Positions 1-6,840 of a DNA stretch of 7,325 nt are shown piece by piece (the stretch's first letter is position 1; every line of letters starts with the position of its first letter). Both the position numbers and the translations under genes were made by a program. The notes below the pieces were generated by a model. That model did not search any database, was not told where the DNA came from, and was given only the letters and a program-made list of their open reading frames with translations. The DNA is from CAYTRP01 sp964625145 (GTDB lineage: Bacteria > Sumerlaeota > Sumerlaeia > SLMS01 > JAHLLQ01), in NCBI GenBank assembly GCA_964625145.1, contig CAZVAQ010000166.1, forward strand, positions 1-7,325, in the 5' to 3' direction.

Positions 1-2740
1 CCAGTGGCAATGCCGGCAACACTGAGCTGGGGATTGGCCAGCTTTCATAAAGCGCCGCAAGGCACAGGAAAATCACGAGGATCGAGAAGGCATACAGCAC
101 CGGCGCCTGCGATCCGGACTGGCGCTCCTGGTAGGACACGCCCTGCCAATCGCCATCGAACCCGGCGGGCAATTGCCGCACCAGCTCCTCCATCGCCAGC
201 ATCGCGTCGCCCGAGCTGAGTCCCCGCGCAGCCTCGCCCACGATGTTGATGGCAGGCGTTGCGTTGAAGCGCTGCAGCATCTGCGGTCCGTAGGTCCAAT
301 GCCCCGTGGAGAAGGCCGAGAACGGCACCATCTGCCCGCTGTTGTTGCGCACGTACAGCTTGTCAATGTCTTCCGGCAGCATGCGGTCCTTCGCATCCGC
401 CTGCACATAGACGCGCTTCACGCGGCCGCCATGCAGGAAGTCATTCGCGTACGCACCGCCGAATGCCGACGAGATGGTGCTGTGAATCAGGTTGATCGGC
501 AGCCCCAGCGAACCGGCGTGCTCCCAATCCACCTGTAAGCGATACTCGGGCACGTCGTCCAGGGAGTTCGGACGCACGTTTACAAGCCGTGAATCCTGCG
601 CAATCATGCCGAGCAACTCGTTTCGCGCCTGCATCAGGGCCTGATGCCCGTGGCCGCCGCGATCGAGAAGCTGGAAGTCAATGCCGCCCGCCTGTCCCAG
701 CTCGACGACCGGCGGGGGAGCGAACGCGAACACCATCGCGTTGCGGATCTGGGAGAACCGCCCCATGGCGCGCCCCGAGATCGCGCTCACCTTCAGGTCC
801 GGCCGATTGCGCACTTCCCAGTCCTTGAGCTGGATGAAGGCCATCGCGGAATTCTGCGCCTGGCCCGCGAAGCTGGAACCAGCAATCGTCAGCATCCCGT
901 CGACGGCTTCCTTCTCGTTGTTCAGGAAGTGATCGCGGACCTCGTCCAGCACCTTGTTTGTCTGCTCCAGTGTCGAGCCCGTGGGGAGCGTCACCTGCAC
1001 GAGCATGATCCCTTGGTCCTCATCGGGCAGGTAGGAGGTCGGCATTCGCATGAACATGTAACCCATCCCCGCCACGATCAGCACGAAGACGAGCATGTAC
1101 CGGATGCGGCGCGCCAGCACATGCCCGACGAAATTGACATACCGGTCGCGCATCCAAAAGAAGAAGCGGTCGAACCAGCGGAAGAACGGCCGCAGGAACC
1201 AGATCGCGTTTTCCGATGGCTCGTGTCCCTTCGCCACCGGCTTCAGCATTGTCGCGCACAGCACCGGCGTCAGGATCAACGCCACGATCACCGACAAGGC
1301 CATCGCCGCGATGATCGTCACCGAGAACTGCCGGTAGATCACGCCCGTCGAACCGCCAAAGAACGCCATCGGGCCGAACACGGCGGACAACACGAGGCCG
1401 ACGCCGATCAACGCGCCCGTGATCTGATGCATCGACTTCGCCGTCGCCTCGTAGGGCGACAGGCCCTCCTCCGTCATGATGCGCTCGACGTTCTCCACCA
1501 CGATGATCGCGTCGTCCACCAATAGACCGATCGCCAACACCATTGCAAACATCGTGAGCATGTTGATCGAATAGCCAAACATGGCCAGCGCCGCGAATGT
1601 CCCCAGCAACACCACCGGCACCGCGATCGTCGGGATCAGCGTGGCCCGGATGTTCCCCATGAACAGGTACATCACCAGGAAGACGAGGATGATGGCCTCG
1701 AACAGCGTGTGGACCACCTGCTCGATGGCGACGCGGACGAACGGTGTCGTGTCATACGGATAGATGACCTTCACCCCGGGGGGGAAGACCTCCGACAGAT
1801 CCTCCATGGCCTGCTTGATATTATTGGCCGTGTTGAGTGCGTTCGCACCGGCGGCCTGCCGCACGGCCAGCGCCGACGCGGGCATTCCGTGCCCAAAGCG
1901 CACGTCCACGCCGTAGCGCTCCGCACCGAGTTGCGCCACGCCCACGTCCCCCACGCGAATGGTGGAACCATCGGGGTTGATGCGAATGGGGACAGCCTCG
2001 AACTCCTCCGCGCTTTCCAGCAGGTCCTGCACGATGATCGAGGCGTTGAGGCGCTGCCCCTCCAGCGCCGGCGGCGAACCGAACTGCCCGGCGGAGATCT
2101 GCACGTTGTAGTTGCGCAGCGCCGTCAGCACGTCGCCGATCGTCAACTGGTACTGGTTCATCTTGTCGGCATCCAGCCAGACGCGCATGGCGTACTGGCC
2201 GCCGAACATCTGCACCTCACCCACGCCGGGCACGCGCGACAACACGGGCTCGATGCGCGATTGCGCATAATCGCCCAGGTCGTACATGTCCATGCTTCCA
2301 TCTTCGGACACCAGGCCGACGATCAACAGGTAGTTGCGCGTGGACTTGCTGACCTTCACGCCCTGTTGCTGCACCACCTCGGGCAGGCTCGCCATCGCCA
2401 GTTGCAACTTGTTCTGCACCTGCGACCACGCAAAGTCCGGATCCGTACCCGGCGAGAACGTCAGCTCCAGGCGCCCGGCGCCCGCGCTGCTGCTCGTCGA
2501 GGTCATGTACAGCAGATTGTCAAACCCCGTCATCTTCTGCTCGATGATCTGCACGACGGTGTTCTCCACCGTCTCCGCGGACGCACCAGGATAGAACGCC
2601 TCGATCGCAATCGAGGGCGGCGCGATGGGGGGATACTGCGAGATTGGCAGGCGGTAGATCGACAGCAGGCCCACCACCATGATGCTGATGGCGATGACCC
2701 ACGCGAAGACCGGCCGATCGAGAAAGAACTTGGACAACAT
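1..2740 (-). CDS. AcrB-type RND multidrug efflux permease (HAE1 family), C-terminus outside window
   Basis: Inner-membrane proton-driven pump of a tripartite efflux complex; the family exports drugs, dyes, detergents or solvents. The frame is open from an ATG at 2740 to the left edge, giving 913 residues. HAE1 pumps are about 1030-1060 long, so roughly 130 are missing. It opens with MLSKFFLDRPVFAWVIA, the usual N-terminus leading into TM1. TM4 holds GLLVDDAIIVVENVE, with the proton-relay aspartates at about D409/D410 (AcrB D407/D408). MAFFGGSTGVIYRQF follows at about 457-471, TM7 at about 543-560, and LYESW at 897-901 marks TM8/TM9. The TM10 lysine and TM11 arginine of the relay lie outside the window. 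GGAG sits 7 bases before the ATG, and the adaptor gene ends 12 bases upstream, so the two are cotranscribed. Family assignment is very secure; the substrate cannot be told. Confidence 0.96.
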   Translation of the reverse strand, partial: MLSKFFLDRPVFAWVIAISIMVVGLLSIYRLPISQYPPIAPPSIAIEAFYPGASAETVENTVVQIIEQKMTGFDNLLYMTSTSSSAGAGRLELTFSPGTDPDFAWSQVQNKLQLAMASLPEVVQQQGVKVSKSTRNYLLIVGLVSEDGSMDMYDLGDYAQSRIEPVLSRVPGVGEVQMFGGQYAMRVWLDADKMNQYQLTIGDVLTALRNYNVQISAGQFGSPPALEGQRLNASIIVQDLLESAEEFEAVPIRINPDGSTIRVGDVGVAQLGAERYGVDVRFGHGMPASALAVRQAAGANALNTANNIKQAMEDLSEVFPPGVKVIYPYDTTPFVRVAIEQVVHTLFEAIILVFLVMYLFMGNIRATLIPTIAVPVVLLGTFAALAMFGYSINMLTMFAMVLAIGLLVDDAIIVVENVERIMTEEGLSPYEATAKSMHQITGALIGVGLVLSAVFGPMAFFGGSTGVIYRQFSVTIIAAMALSVIVALILTPVLCATMLKPVAKGHEPSENAIWFLRPFFRWFDRFFFWMRDRYVNFVGHVLARRIRYMLVFVLIVAGMGYMFMRMPTSYLPDEDQGIMLVQVTLPTGSTLEQTNKVLDEVRDHFLNNEKEAVDGMLTIAGSSFAGQAQNSAMAFIQLKDWEVRNRPDLKVSAISGRAMGRFSQIRNAMVFAFAPPPVVELGQAGGIDFQLLDRGGHGHQALMQARNELLGMIAQDSRLVNVRPNSLDDVPEYRLQVDWEHAGSLGLPINLIHSTISSAFGGAYANDFLHGGRVKRVYVQADAKDRMLPEDIDKLYVRNNSGQMVPFSAFSTGHWTYGPQMLQRFNATPAINIVGEAARGLSSGDAMLAMEELVRQLPAGFDGDWQGVSYQERQSGSQAPVLYAFSILVIFLCLAALYESWPIPSSVLPALPL

Positions 2741-2752
2741 CTATAGTCTCCG

Positions 2753-4102
2753 TCAGCGCGCCGTCGCGCCGCCATTGTCACCGTCTGTTTGGGATTCAGC
2801 CACCTGCTTCGGCGATTGGAAGTCGACAACACGCACCGTGGAGCCGTGCCGCGCCCGCTGGCTCCCCTCCATGATCACGCGGTCGCCCGGATTCAGGCCG
2901 CTGCTCACCAGCCATTCATTCCCGATGGCCCGATCCAGCGTGATCGTGCGTTGCTCCACCGTGTTGTCATCCTTCACCAGCAGCACGATCGGCTCGCCCT
3001 TCGTATCGCGCGAGACTGCCTGTTGCGAAACCATGATGCCGTGCGGGTTGATCCCTTCCGTCACGATGGCGCGCACGAACATCCCAGGCAGCAGCACACG
3101 CTCCGGATTCGGGAACATCATCCGCACCAGCACGGAGTTCGTCGCCGTGTCCACGGTCACATCGCGGAACTCCAACGTCCCGCTGTGCGCGTACTGCCGT
3201 CCGTCCTCCAGGATCAGCTCCACCCGATTCACGACTCCCTCGTCATGCTCCAGGTTGTTGTTCTCCATCATCTGCCGCAACTTCAGCAGCTCGCCGTGCG
3301 ATTGAGGCACATCCACAAAGATCGGGTCCAATTGCTGGATCACCGACAGCGGTTGCGCCTGGTGTGCCGTCACCAAAGAACCCACGGTCACGTTCGACTT
3401 TCCGATGCGTCCCGTGATCGGCGCCTTCACCTGCGTATAGTCCAGGTTGATCCGCGCGGTCTCCAGTGCCGCTTCCGCCTGCGCGACAGCAGCGATCGCC
3501 TTCTCCAGCGCCTGTTCATCGCTCGCCACTTCCGCCTTCGCCGCTGCCAGGCTCGCCTGCGCCACCGCGGCCTCCGTCACATACCGGTCCCGCTCGCTGG
3601 CCGAGGAGGCACCATCGCTCGCCAGTGTCTCAAAGCGCTCCTTGTTCAGCAGCGCCAGCTCCAGCACTGCCTCCTGGCGCGCGACTTCCGCCTTCGTCGC
3701 TTCCAAATCCGCGCGCGCCTGGTCCACCGCCTTGCGCACGGCCGCCAGTTGTGCCTCCGCACTCGTCACCGCCGCGCGGAATGGAGCGTCCTCCAATTGA
3801 TAGAGGACATCCCCCTCCTTTACATCCGCCCCTTCATTGAACAACCGCCGCTGCACCACGCCGCTCACCTGGGGCCGGACCTCGGCCACCAGCATCGGCG
3901 CCACGCGCCCGGGCAGAACATCCGTCAACACCACCCGACGCGGCTCAATGGTGACCACCGCCACCTCCGGAGGGGGAGGGGCATACGCCTGCACCTCCTG
4001 CTCCTGGCACCCCACGGTCGCCAGGCCAACCATGGCCAGAACCACCGCTGCCATGAACCCTCCACCAACACTCCGCACGCCTGCTTGTGCGAACAATCTC
4101 AT
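2753..4102 (-). CDS. RND efflux periplasmic adaptor lipoprotein (AcrA/MexA-type membrane fusion protein)
   Basis: 449 residues. It links the RND pump to an outer-membrane channel. The N-terminus has a hydrophobic stretch (about 16-28) ending in ATVGC, so Cys32 is the likely lipidation site; the lipobox is imperfect, with Val at -2. Domains in order: a beta-barrel strand and first lipoyl half (about 47-104, with AEVRPQVSG at 73-81); a long alanine/glutamate-rich coiled-coil hairpin (about 106-225); the second lipoyl half (KAPITGRIGKSNVT from 226); then beta-barrel and membrane-proximal domains with LLPGMFVRA. The hairpin tip keeps the channel-contact pattern RxxxLxxxxxxS (R156, L160, S167). 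Each hairpin helix is about 20 residues longer than I recall for E. coli AcrA. The ATG overlaps the TGA of the tetR-family gene as ATGA, and an AGAGGAG lies 11 bases upstream. The RND pump gene follows after 12 bases. Function is secure; substrate unknown. Confidence 0.95.
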   Translation of the reverse strand: MRLFAQAGVRSVGGGFMAAVVLAMVGLATVGCQEQEVQAYAPPPPEVAVVTIEPRRVVLTDVLPGRVAPMLVAEVRPQVSGVVQRRLFNEGADVKEGDVLYQLEDAPFRAAVTSAEAQLAAVRKAVDQARADLEATKAEVARQEAVLELALLNKERFETLASDGASSASERDRYVTEAAVAQASLAAAKAEVASDEQALEKAIAAVAQAEAALETARINLDYTQVKAPITGRIGKSNVTVGSLVTAHQAQPLSVIQQLDPIFVDVPQSHGELLKLRQMMENNNLEHDEGVVNRVELILEDGRQYAHSGTLEFRDVTVDTATNSVLVRMMFPNPERVLLPGMFVRAIVTEGINPHGIMVSQQAVSRDTKGEPIVLLVKDDNTVEQRTITLDRAIGNEWLVSSGLNPGDRVIMEGSQRARHGSTVRVVDFQSPKQVAESQTDGDNGGATAR

Positions 4103-4650
4103 CGCTTTGCATTCTCCTCTGCCGCCAATTGCGACAACATCTCAAAGAGTTCCCGGCGTTGCCGGACATCCAAAATGGGCAGGTGGACCAACGTGCTCAA
4201 ATGCAACCCCAAGGCCGCAAAATACAGCACCGCCGATTCCTCCAGCCGCTGTCGGGGCATGATCCGCTTGGCAAACCGCCGCTGCATCTCCTCGCGGAAA
4301 GGTTCCATCAGCTCCGGCTGGTTGGCCACGGCCGCCATCATAGCCGCCGCGGGCCGCGAACCCAGCTCGTCCAAACGCGAAAGCACGCGGATCTCCACCA
4401 TCAGATCCGACGGCTCTTCATCGCCAAACGAGGCCCGGATCTCCTCGCGGAGCTGCTCGGTCCTGTCGATCAACCGGCCGATCATCGCCTGTAGCAGGGC
4501 CGCCTTGGAGGGGAACGAATACATCAGACCCCCCTTGCTGATTCCCGCCCGCTCTGCCACCCGGTCCAGCGTCAAGTGCCCGGCCCCGGATTCGGAGACA
4601 ATCGCCTCGGCGGCGTCCAGAACGGCGTCTTTGCAGATGGACTTGGCCAC
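4099..4650 (-). CDS. TetR-family transcriptional regulator of the efflux operon
   Basis: 183 residues, a normal TetR length. The N-terminal DNA-binding domain spans about 5-57. The helix-turn-helix is around 27-46 (LTLDRVAERAGISKGGLMYS, ending just before the family's Y/F-F-P-S-K segment). The remaining helices form the divergent ligand-binding and dimer domain, whose ligand cannot be inferred. The start is GTG at 4650: AGGAG (4658-4662) sits 7 bases upstream, and a nearby ATG at 4657 is out of frame. The gene ends inside the adaptor's start codon (ATGA), which suggests translational coupling. Being the promoter-proximal gene of its own efflux operon implies autoregulation together with the pump. 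Two operator-like palindromes lie 28-61 bases before the start. It most likely represses the operon and is released by an exported compound; this is inferred from family and context. Confidence 0.93.
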   Translation of the reverse strand: MAKSICKDAVLDAAEAIVSESGAGHLTLDRVAERAGISKGGLMYSFPSKAALLQAMIGRLIDRTEQLREEIRASFGDEEPSDLMVEIRVLSRLDELGSRPAAAMMAAVANQPELMEPFREEMQRRFAKRIMPRQRLEESAVLYFAALGLHLSTLVHLPILDVRQRRELFEMLSQLAAEENAKR

Positions 4651-4677
4651 TACTCATCTCCTGCCTGCGGGTCATTT

Positions 4678-4711
4678 CCGACCGTTCGGCCGGATAAATC
4701 CGACTGGTCGG
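4678..4711. promoter_or_regulatory. Paired operator-like inverted repeats upstream of the tetR-family gene
   Basis: Two 12-base sites share the form CCGA-N4-TCGG: CCGACCGTTCGG at 4678-4689 and CCGACTGGTCGG at 4700-4711. Their centres are 22 bases apart, about two helical turns, so bound dimers would sit on the same DNA face. They lie upstream of the GTG start and its ribosome binding site. Between them is an AT-rich patch (GATAAAT) inside a smaller CGGAT-AA-ATCCG palindrome. TetR-family dimers commonly bind short palindromes in their own promoters, so these are good candidates for the autoregulatory operator. I could not place a convincing -35/-10 pair with certainty. Binding is inferred. Confidence 0.5.
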
Positions 4712-4827
4712 TCGAAAGCGAGATCGATGCCATCCCCCCGAGTCCGCTCCAAACCCCCAAAATGCCCCCCCCGAGTGTCGCAATTGAGCAACAAACCGCC
4801 GAACCATCAGCCGCCCACCCCCAATAC
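4712..4827. other. Gene-free C-rich (minus strand G-rich) spacer upstream of the efflux operon
   Basis: I see no gene here. The plus strand carries repeated C runs (4734-4739, 4754-4758, an eight-base run at 4765-4772, 4814-4816, 4818-4822), so the strand coding for tetR is rich in G runs. It joins the SRPBCC terminator on the right to the operator-like repeats on the left. The promoter of the efflux operon should lie at the left end of this spacer or in the repeats, but no clear hexamers stand out. Confidence 0.5.
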
Positions 4828-4861
4828 AAAAATCCCCCCGCCCCAAATCAGGACGGGGGAA
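4828..4861 (-). terminator. Intrinsic terminator of the SRPBCC gene
   Basis: Read on the minus strand, CCCCCGTCC (4859-4851) pairs with GGGCGGGGG (4843-4835) across a 7-base loop, giving nine pairs including one G-U. Two further outer pairs are possible. The stem is followed by ATTTTT (4833-4828). It lies about 35 bases past the SRPBCC stop codon and before the efflux operon, so it should separate the two transcription units. Confidence 0.75.
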
Positions 4862-4896
4862 CTCCCTTTACCTCACAATCCCTGTCCAACCCGCCC

Positions 4897-5388
4897 TCAC
4901 CCCTGCCCCACCAGCTCCACCAGTTGCTCCAGCGCCTTCCCCCAGCCCTCCTCATACCCCATCGCCTCGTGCTGGTTGCGCCCCTCCTCGTCCTGGTGAA
5001 GCGCCGTGGCAATGTACCGCGTGCCGCTCCCCTCCGGCAGAAACTCGATCACCCCTGTCATCGCAAACATCCCCGGCTTCGCCGGCCGAAAACCCGGCCC
5101 CAAGGCACTCGTCCACACCAGCAGCCGGTTCGGAACCACCTCCAGATAACACCCCGGCCCCTCGTCAAACTCCTCTCCCTCCGGCGAACGCATGACCGTG
5201 TGGAAGATTCCCCCCGGCCGCACATCCAGCTCGCACCGCGCCACCGACCACGGCTTCGGGCAAAACCACTGCACCAGCAGCTCCGGCTGCGTCCACCCCT
5301 GCCACAACTTCTCCGGCGAAACCGGCACCACTCGCTCCAACCGCAGATCCAGCTTTTCATTGAAGGGATACACTTCGCGTCCAGCCAT
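4897..5388 (-). CDS. SRPBCC (AHSA1/START-like) domain protein
   Basis: 163 residues from the chosen start. It is a single SRPBCC-fold domain of the type named after the activator of Hsp90 ATPase: a helix-grip fold with a hydrophobic cavity for small lipophilic ligands, usually cytoplasmic. Visible hallmarks are VSPEKLWQGWTQPELLVQWF at about 23-42, DVRPGGIF, the F/W-rich central strands (NRLLVWTSALGPGF), the TGVIEFLP strand followed by GTRYIATAL, and the closing helix EGWGKALEQLVELV. The start is placed at the ATG at 5388 because AAGGAG lies 8 bases before it; the longer frame starting at 5415 has no ribosome binding site. No signal peptide or membrane segment. It lies 126 bases downstream of the HxlR gene on the same strand and may be read from the same promoter. 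The ligand and any enzymatic role are unknown. Confidence 0.88.
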   Translation of the reverse strand: MAGREVYPFNEKLDLRLERVVPVSPEKLWQGWTQPELLVQWFCPKPWSVARCELDVRPGGIFHTVMRSPEGEEFDEGPGCYLEVVPNRLLVWTSALGPGFRPAKPGMFAMTGVIEFLPEGSGTRYIATALHQDEEGRNQHEAMGYEEGWGKALEQLVELVGQG

Positions 5389-5486
5389 CTGACCATCTCC
5401 TTGAGGATTCATCATTCGTGTGTGTTAGCGGAGGGAGTCCGCCCTCTCCACCCATCAGTCGAGCAACTTCTCCATTTTCGACAGCG

Positions 5487-5513
5487 GCGGTGGAAAAAAA
5501 AACGCGCCACTGC
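5487..5513. repeat. Inverted repeat around a nine-base A/T run after the HxlR gene
   Basis: GCGGTGG (5487-5493) and CCACTGC (5507-5513) are near-perfect inverted arms (6 of 7) around a 13-base centre that includes nine A residues (5494-5502). On the minus strand this gives a T9 tract beginning 12 bases past the HxlR stop codon. The T run lies in the loop, not after a stem, so it is not a classical terminator. It could weakly attenuate read-through into the SRPBCC gene or be neutral. Confidence 0.35.
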
Positions 5514-5514
5514 A

Positions 5515-5847
5515 TCACTCCTTCGGCAGCTTCCGCGCGTGCTTGTTGCTCCAATCATGCATCGCCGCCAGCACCGGCTTCAGCGTCTTGCCCAAGGACG
5601 TCAGCGAATACTCAACGCGCGGCGGAACCTCCGCGTATACTTCCCGATGAATGATCCCGTCCGCCTCCAGCTCACGCAGTTGCTTCGTCAAGGTCCGCTG
5701 CGTAATCCCGCCCAGCTTGCGCTGCAGTTCGTTGAAGCGCTGCGGGCCTTCGAACAGGTAGTACAGCACCACCACCTTCCACCGGCCGGCTATCACGCGC
5801 AACGTGTCCTCCACCGGACAACCCACCTTATTCGCTGCATTTGGCAT
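5515..5847 (-). CDS. HxlR-family winged-helix regulator
   Basis: 110 residues, typical for the family. Cys10 in GCPVEDTL is at the conserved N-terminal cysteine position; in HxlR-type sensors such as YodB, HypR and QorR that cysteine reacts with quinones, aldehydes or oxidants. The helix-turn-helix follows: GRWKVVVLYYL, then GPQRFNELQRKLGGITQRTLTKQLREL, an almost textbook HxlR core, and the wing and closing helix (DGIIHREVYAEVPPRVEYSLT, then LKPVLAAMHDW). An upstream TTG could extend the frame to 5877, but the ATG at 5847 has GGAG 9 bases before it and gives the usual length. It is divergent from pirin across a 99-base gap containing candidate operators. Probably a dimeric repressor of itself and pirin that responds to reactive electrophiles; the effector is inferred. 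Confidence 0.93.
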   Translation of the reverse strand: MPNAANKVGCPVEDTLRVIAGRWKVVVLYYLFEGPQRFNELQRKLGGITQRTLTKQLRELEADGIIHREVYAEVPPRVEYSLTSLGKTLKPVLAAMHDWSNKHARKLPKE

Positions 5848-5849
5848 GA

Positions 5850-5876
5850 TGGTATTCTCCAGGATACTTGATACCA
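5850..5876. promoter_or_regulatory. Candidate HxlR operator between hxlR and pirin
   Basis: TGGTAT (5850-5855) and ATACCA (5871-5876) form perfect six-base arms with a 15-base spacer. A second ATAC at 5864-5867 also pairs with the left arm as GTAT-N8-ATAC, so GATAC appears twice on the plus strand. The repeats cover the leader just upstream of the hxlR start and its possible -10 region. HxlR dimers bind such inverted repeats near their own promoters. Assignment is by position and symmetry only. Confidence 0.5.
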
Positions 5877-5899
5877 AAATTGTGCGTACTTGACTAATC
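5871..5899 (-). promoter_or_regulatory. Possible hxlR promoter
   Basis: On the minus strand TAGTCA and TATCAA, each matching the sigma-70 consensus at 4 of 6 positions, are spaced by 17 bases. The -10-like element overlaps the GTAT/ATAC repeats, which would suit autorepression. This is a weak match. Confidence 0.3.
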
Positions 5900-5917
5900 G
5901 TCCGTAATCAGCATGAT
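5890..5917 (+). promoter_or_regulatory. Possible pirin promoter
   Basis: TTGACT (5890-5895, 5 of 6 matches to the -35 consensus), a 16-base spacer and CATGAT (5912-5917, 4 of 6 to the -10 consensus) precede the pirin ATG by about 30 bases. It overlaps the possible hxlR promoter on the other strand, so one bound regulator could affect both. The match is moderate. Confidence 0.4.
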
Positions 5918-5946
5918 GCCCCGGTACCTATCGAAAGGAGCCTCCC

Positions 5947-6840
5947 ATGACCAGCACAAATACCAGTACCACCAGAAGAACCCTGCAGCAAATTGTTCCA
6001 CGAACCGGCGGCCATTGGGTCGGCGACGGCTTCCCCGTCCAGTCCGTCCTCTCGCCCCGCGTGGTGGGGGATCGCCTCAGCCCCTTCATCCTGTTCGACT
6101 ACGCCGCGCCAAGGCACTTCGAACCCTCCACCCGGCCGCGCGGCGTCGACACGCATCCCCACCGCGGATTCGAGACCGTCACCATCGTTTACCAAGGGGA
6201 GTTGGAGCACCGCGACTCTGCGGGCAACAGCGGCAGCCTGGTCCCCGGCGACGTGCAATGGATGACCGCCGCCTCTGGCATCCTGCACGAGGAGAAGCAC
6301 TCCGCCCGCTTCACCCGCAAAGGCGGCATGCTCGAGATGGCGCAACTGTGGGTGAACCTTCCCGCCCGCGATAAGATGTCCACGCCGCGTTACCAGGAAC
6401 TCACCAGCGCGAACATCCCCGTCGTCCAACTGCCGGCCGACGCCGGGACACTTCGGGTGATCGCCGGGGATCTTGGCGACACACCAGCCGCAGCCCGCAC
6501 CGTCACACCCGTCCTCCTGTGGGACGCGATGCTGCGCGCGGGAAAGTCCGCACAGCTTCCCATCCCGACAGGGCACAATGCCGGCATCTTCGTTCGCACC
6601 GGAACGATTGCCGTTGATGGGCAAAAACTCACGGCTGGTGCGCTCGGCCTGTTCACTCAAGATGGCGACTCTGTCCTCGTCCAGGCAGATACCGAGGCCC
6701 AGTTCATCCTCCTCGGCGGTCAGCCTATCAATGAACCGGTAGTCGCGTATGGTCCGTTTGTGATGAACACGTCCGCGGAGATCCAGCAGGCCATGGCCGA
6801 CTATCAGGAGGGGAAGTTTGGGCGTTTGGAGGCGGTTTGA
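5947..6840 (+). CDS. Pirin family protein (bicupin)
   Basis: 297 residues, the normal pirin length. Pirins are two-cupin-domain metal proteins; some oxidise quercetin and others act as redox-responsive regulators. The N-terminal cupin shows LSPFILFDY, THPHRGFET (metal ligands H70 and H72) and GDVQWMTAASGILHEE (ligands H114 and E116), so all four expected metal ligands are present. The motif AQLWVNLP marks the end of the first domain. The C-terminal cupin includes AGIFVRTG and FILLGGQPINEPVVAYGPFVMNT. The start is supported by AAGGAG six bases before the ATG. No signal peptide, so cytoplasmic. It is divergent from an HxlR-family regulator, a frequent pairing that suggests induction by oxidative or electrophile stress. 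Whether it has quercetinase activity cannot be read from sequence. Confidence 0.96.
   Translation: MTSTNTSTTRRTLQQIVPRTGGHWVGDGFPVQSVLSPRVVGDRLSPFILFDYAAPRHFEPSTRPRGVDTHPHRGFETVTIVYQGELEHRDSAGNSGSLVPGDVQWMTAASGILHEEKHSARFTRKGGMLEMAQLWVNLPARDKMSTPRYQELTSANIPVVQLPADAGTLRVIAGDLGDTPAAARTVTPVLLWDAMLRAGKSAQLPIPTGHNAGIFVRTGTIAVDGQKLTAGALGLFTQDGDSVLVQADTEAQFILLGGQPINEPVVAYGPFVMNTSAEIQQAMADYQEGKFGRLEAV

Noticed and set aside
644..2746. Long plus-strand frames (644-1525 and 1709-2746) opposite the pump gene
   Set aside because: Both are His/Arg-rich translations antisense to the RND pump, whose own frame carries unmistakable conserved motifs throughout.
4834..4859. The GC-rich hairpin as a terminator for plus-strand transcription
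   Set aside because: There is no plus-strand gene to its left, and the T tract is present only in the minus-strand direction.
2789..4999. A plus-strand open frame of 736 codons
   Set aside because: It lies antisense to the adaptor, the TetR gene and part of the SRPBCC gene. Its product is rich in His, Arg, Leu and Pro with no domain pattern, as expected of a GC-rich shadow frame.
5848..5877. Longer HxlR protein starting at the TTG at 5877
   Set aside because: It would put the start inside the likely operator, lacks a clear ribosome binding site and adds residues not typical of the family; the ATG at 5847 is better supported.
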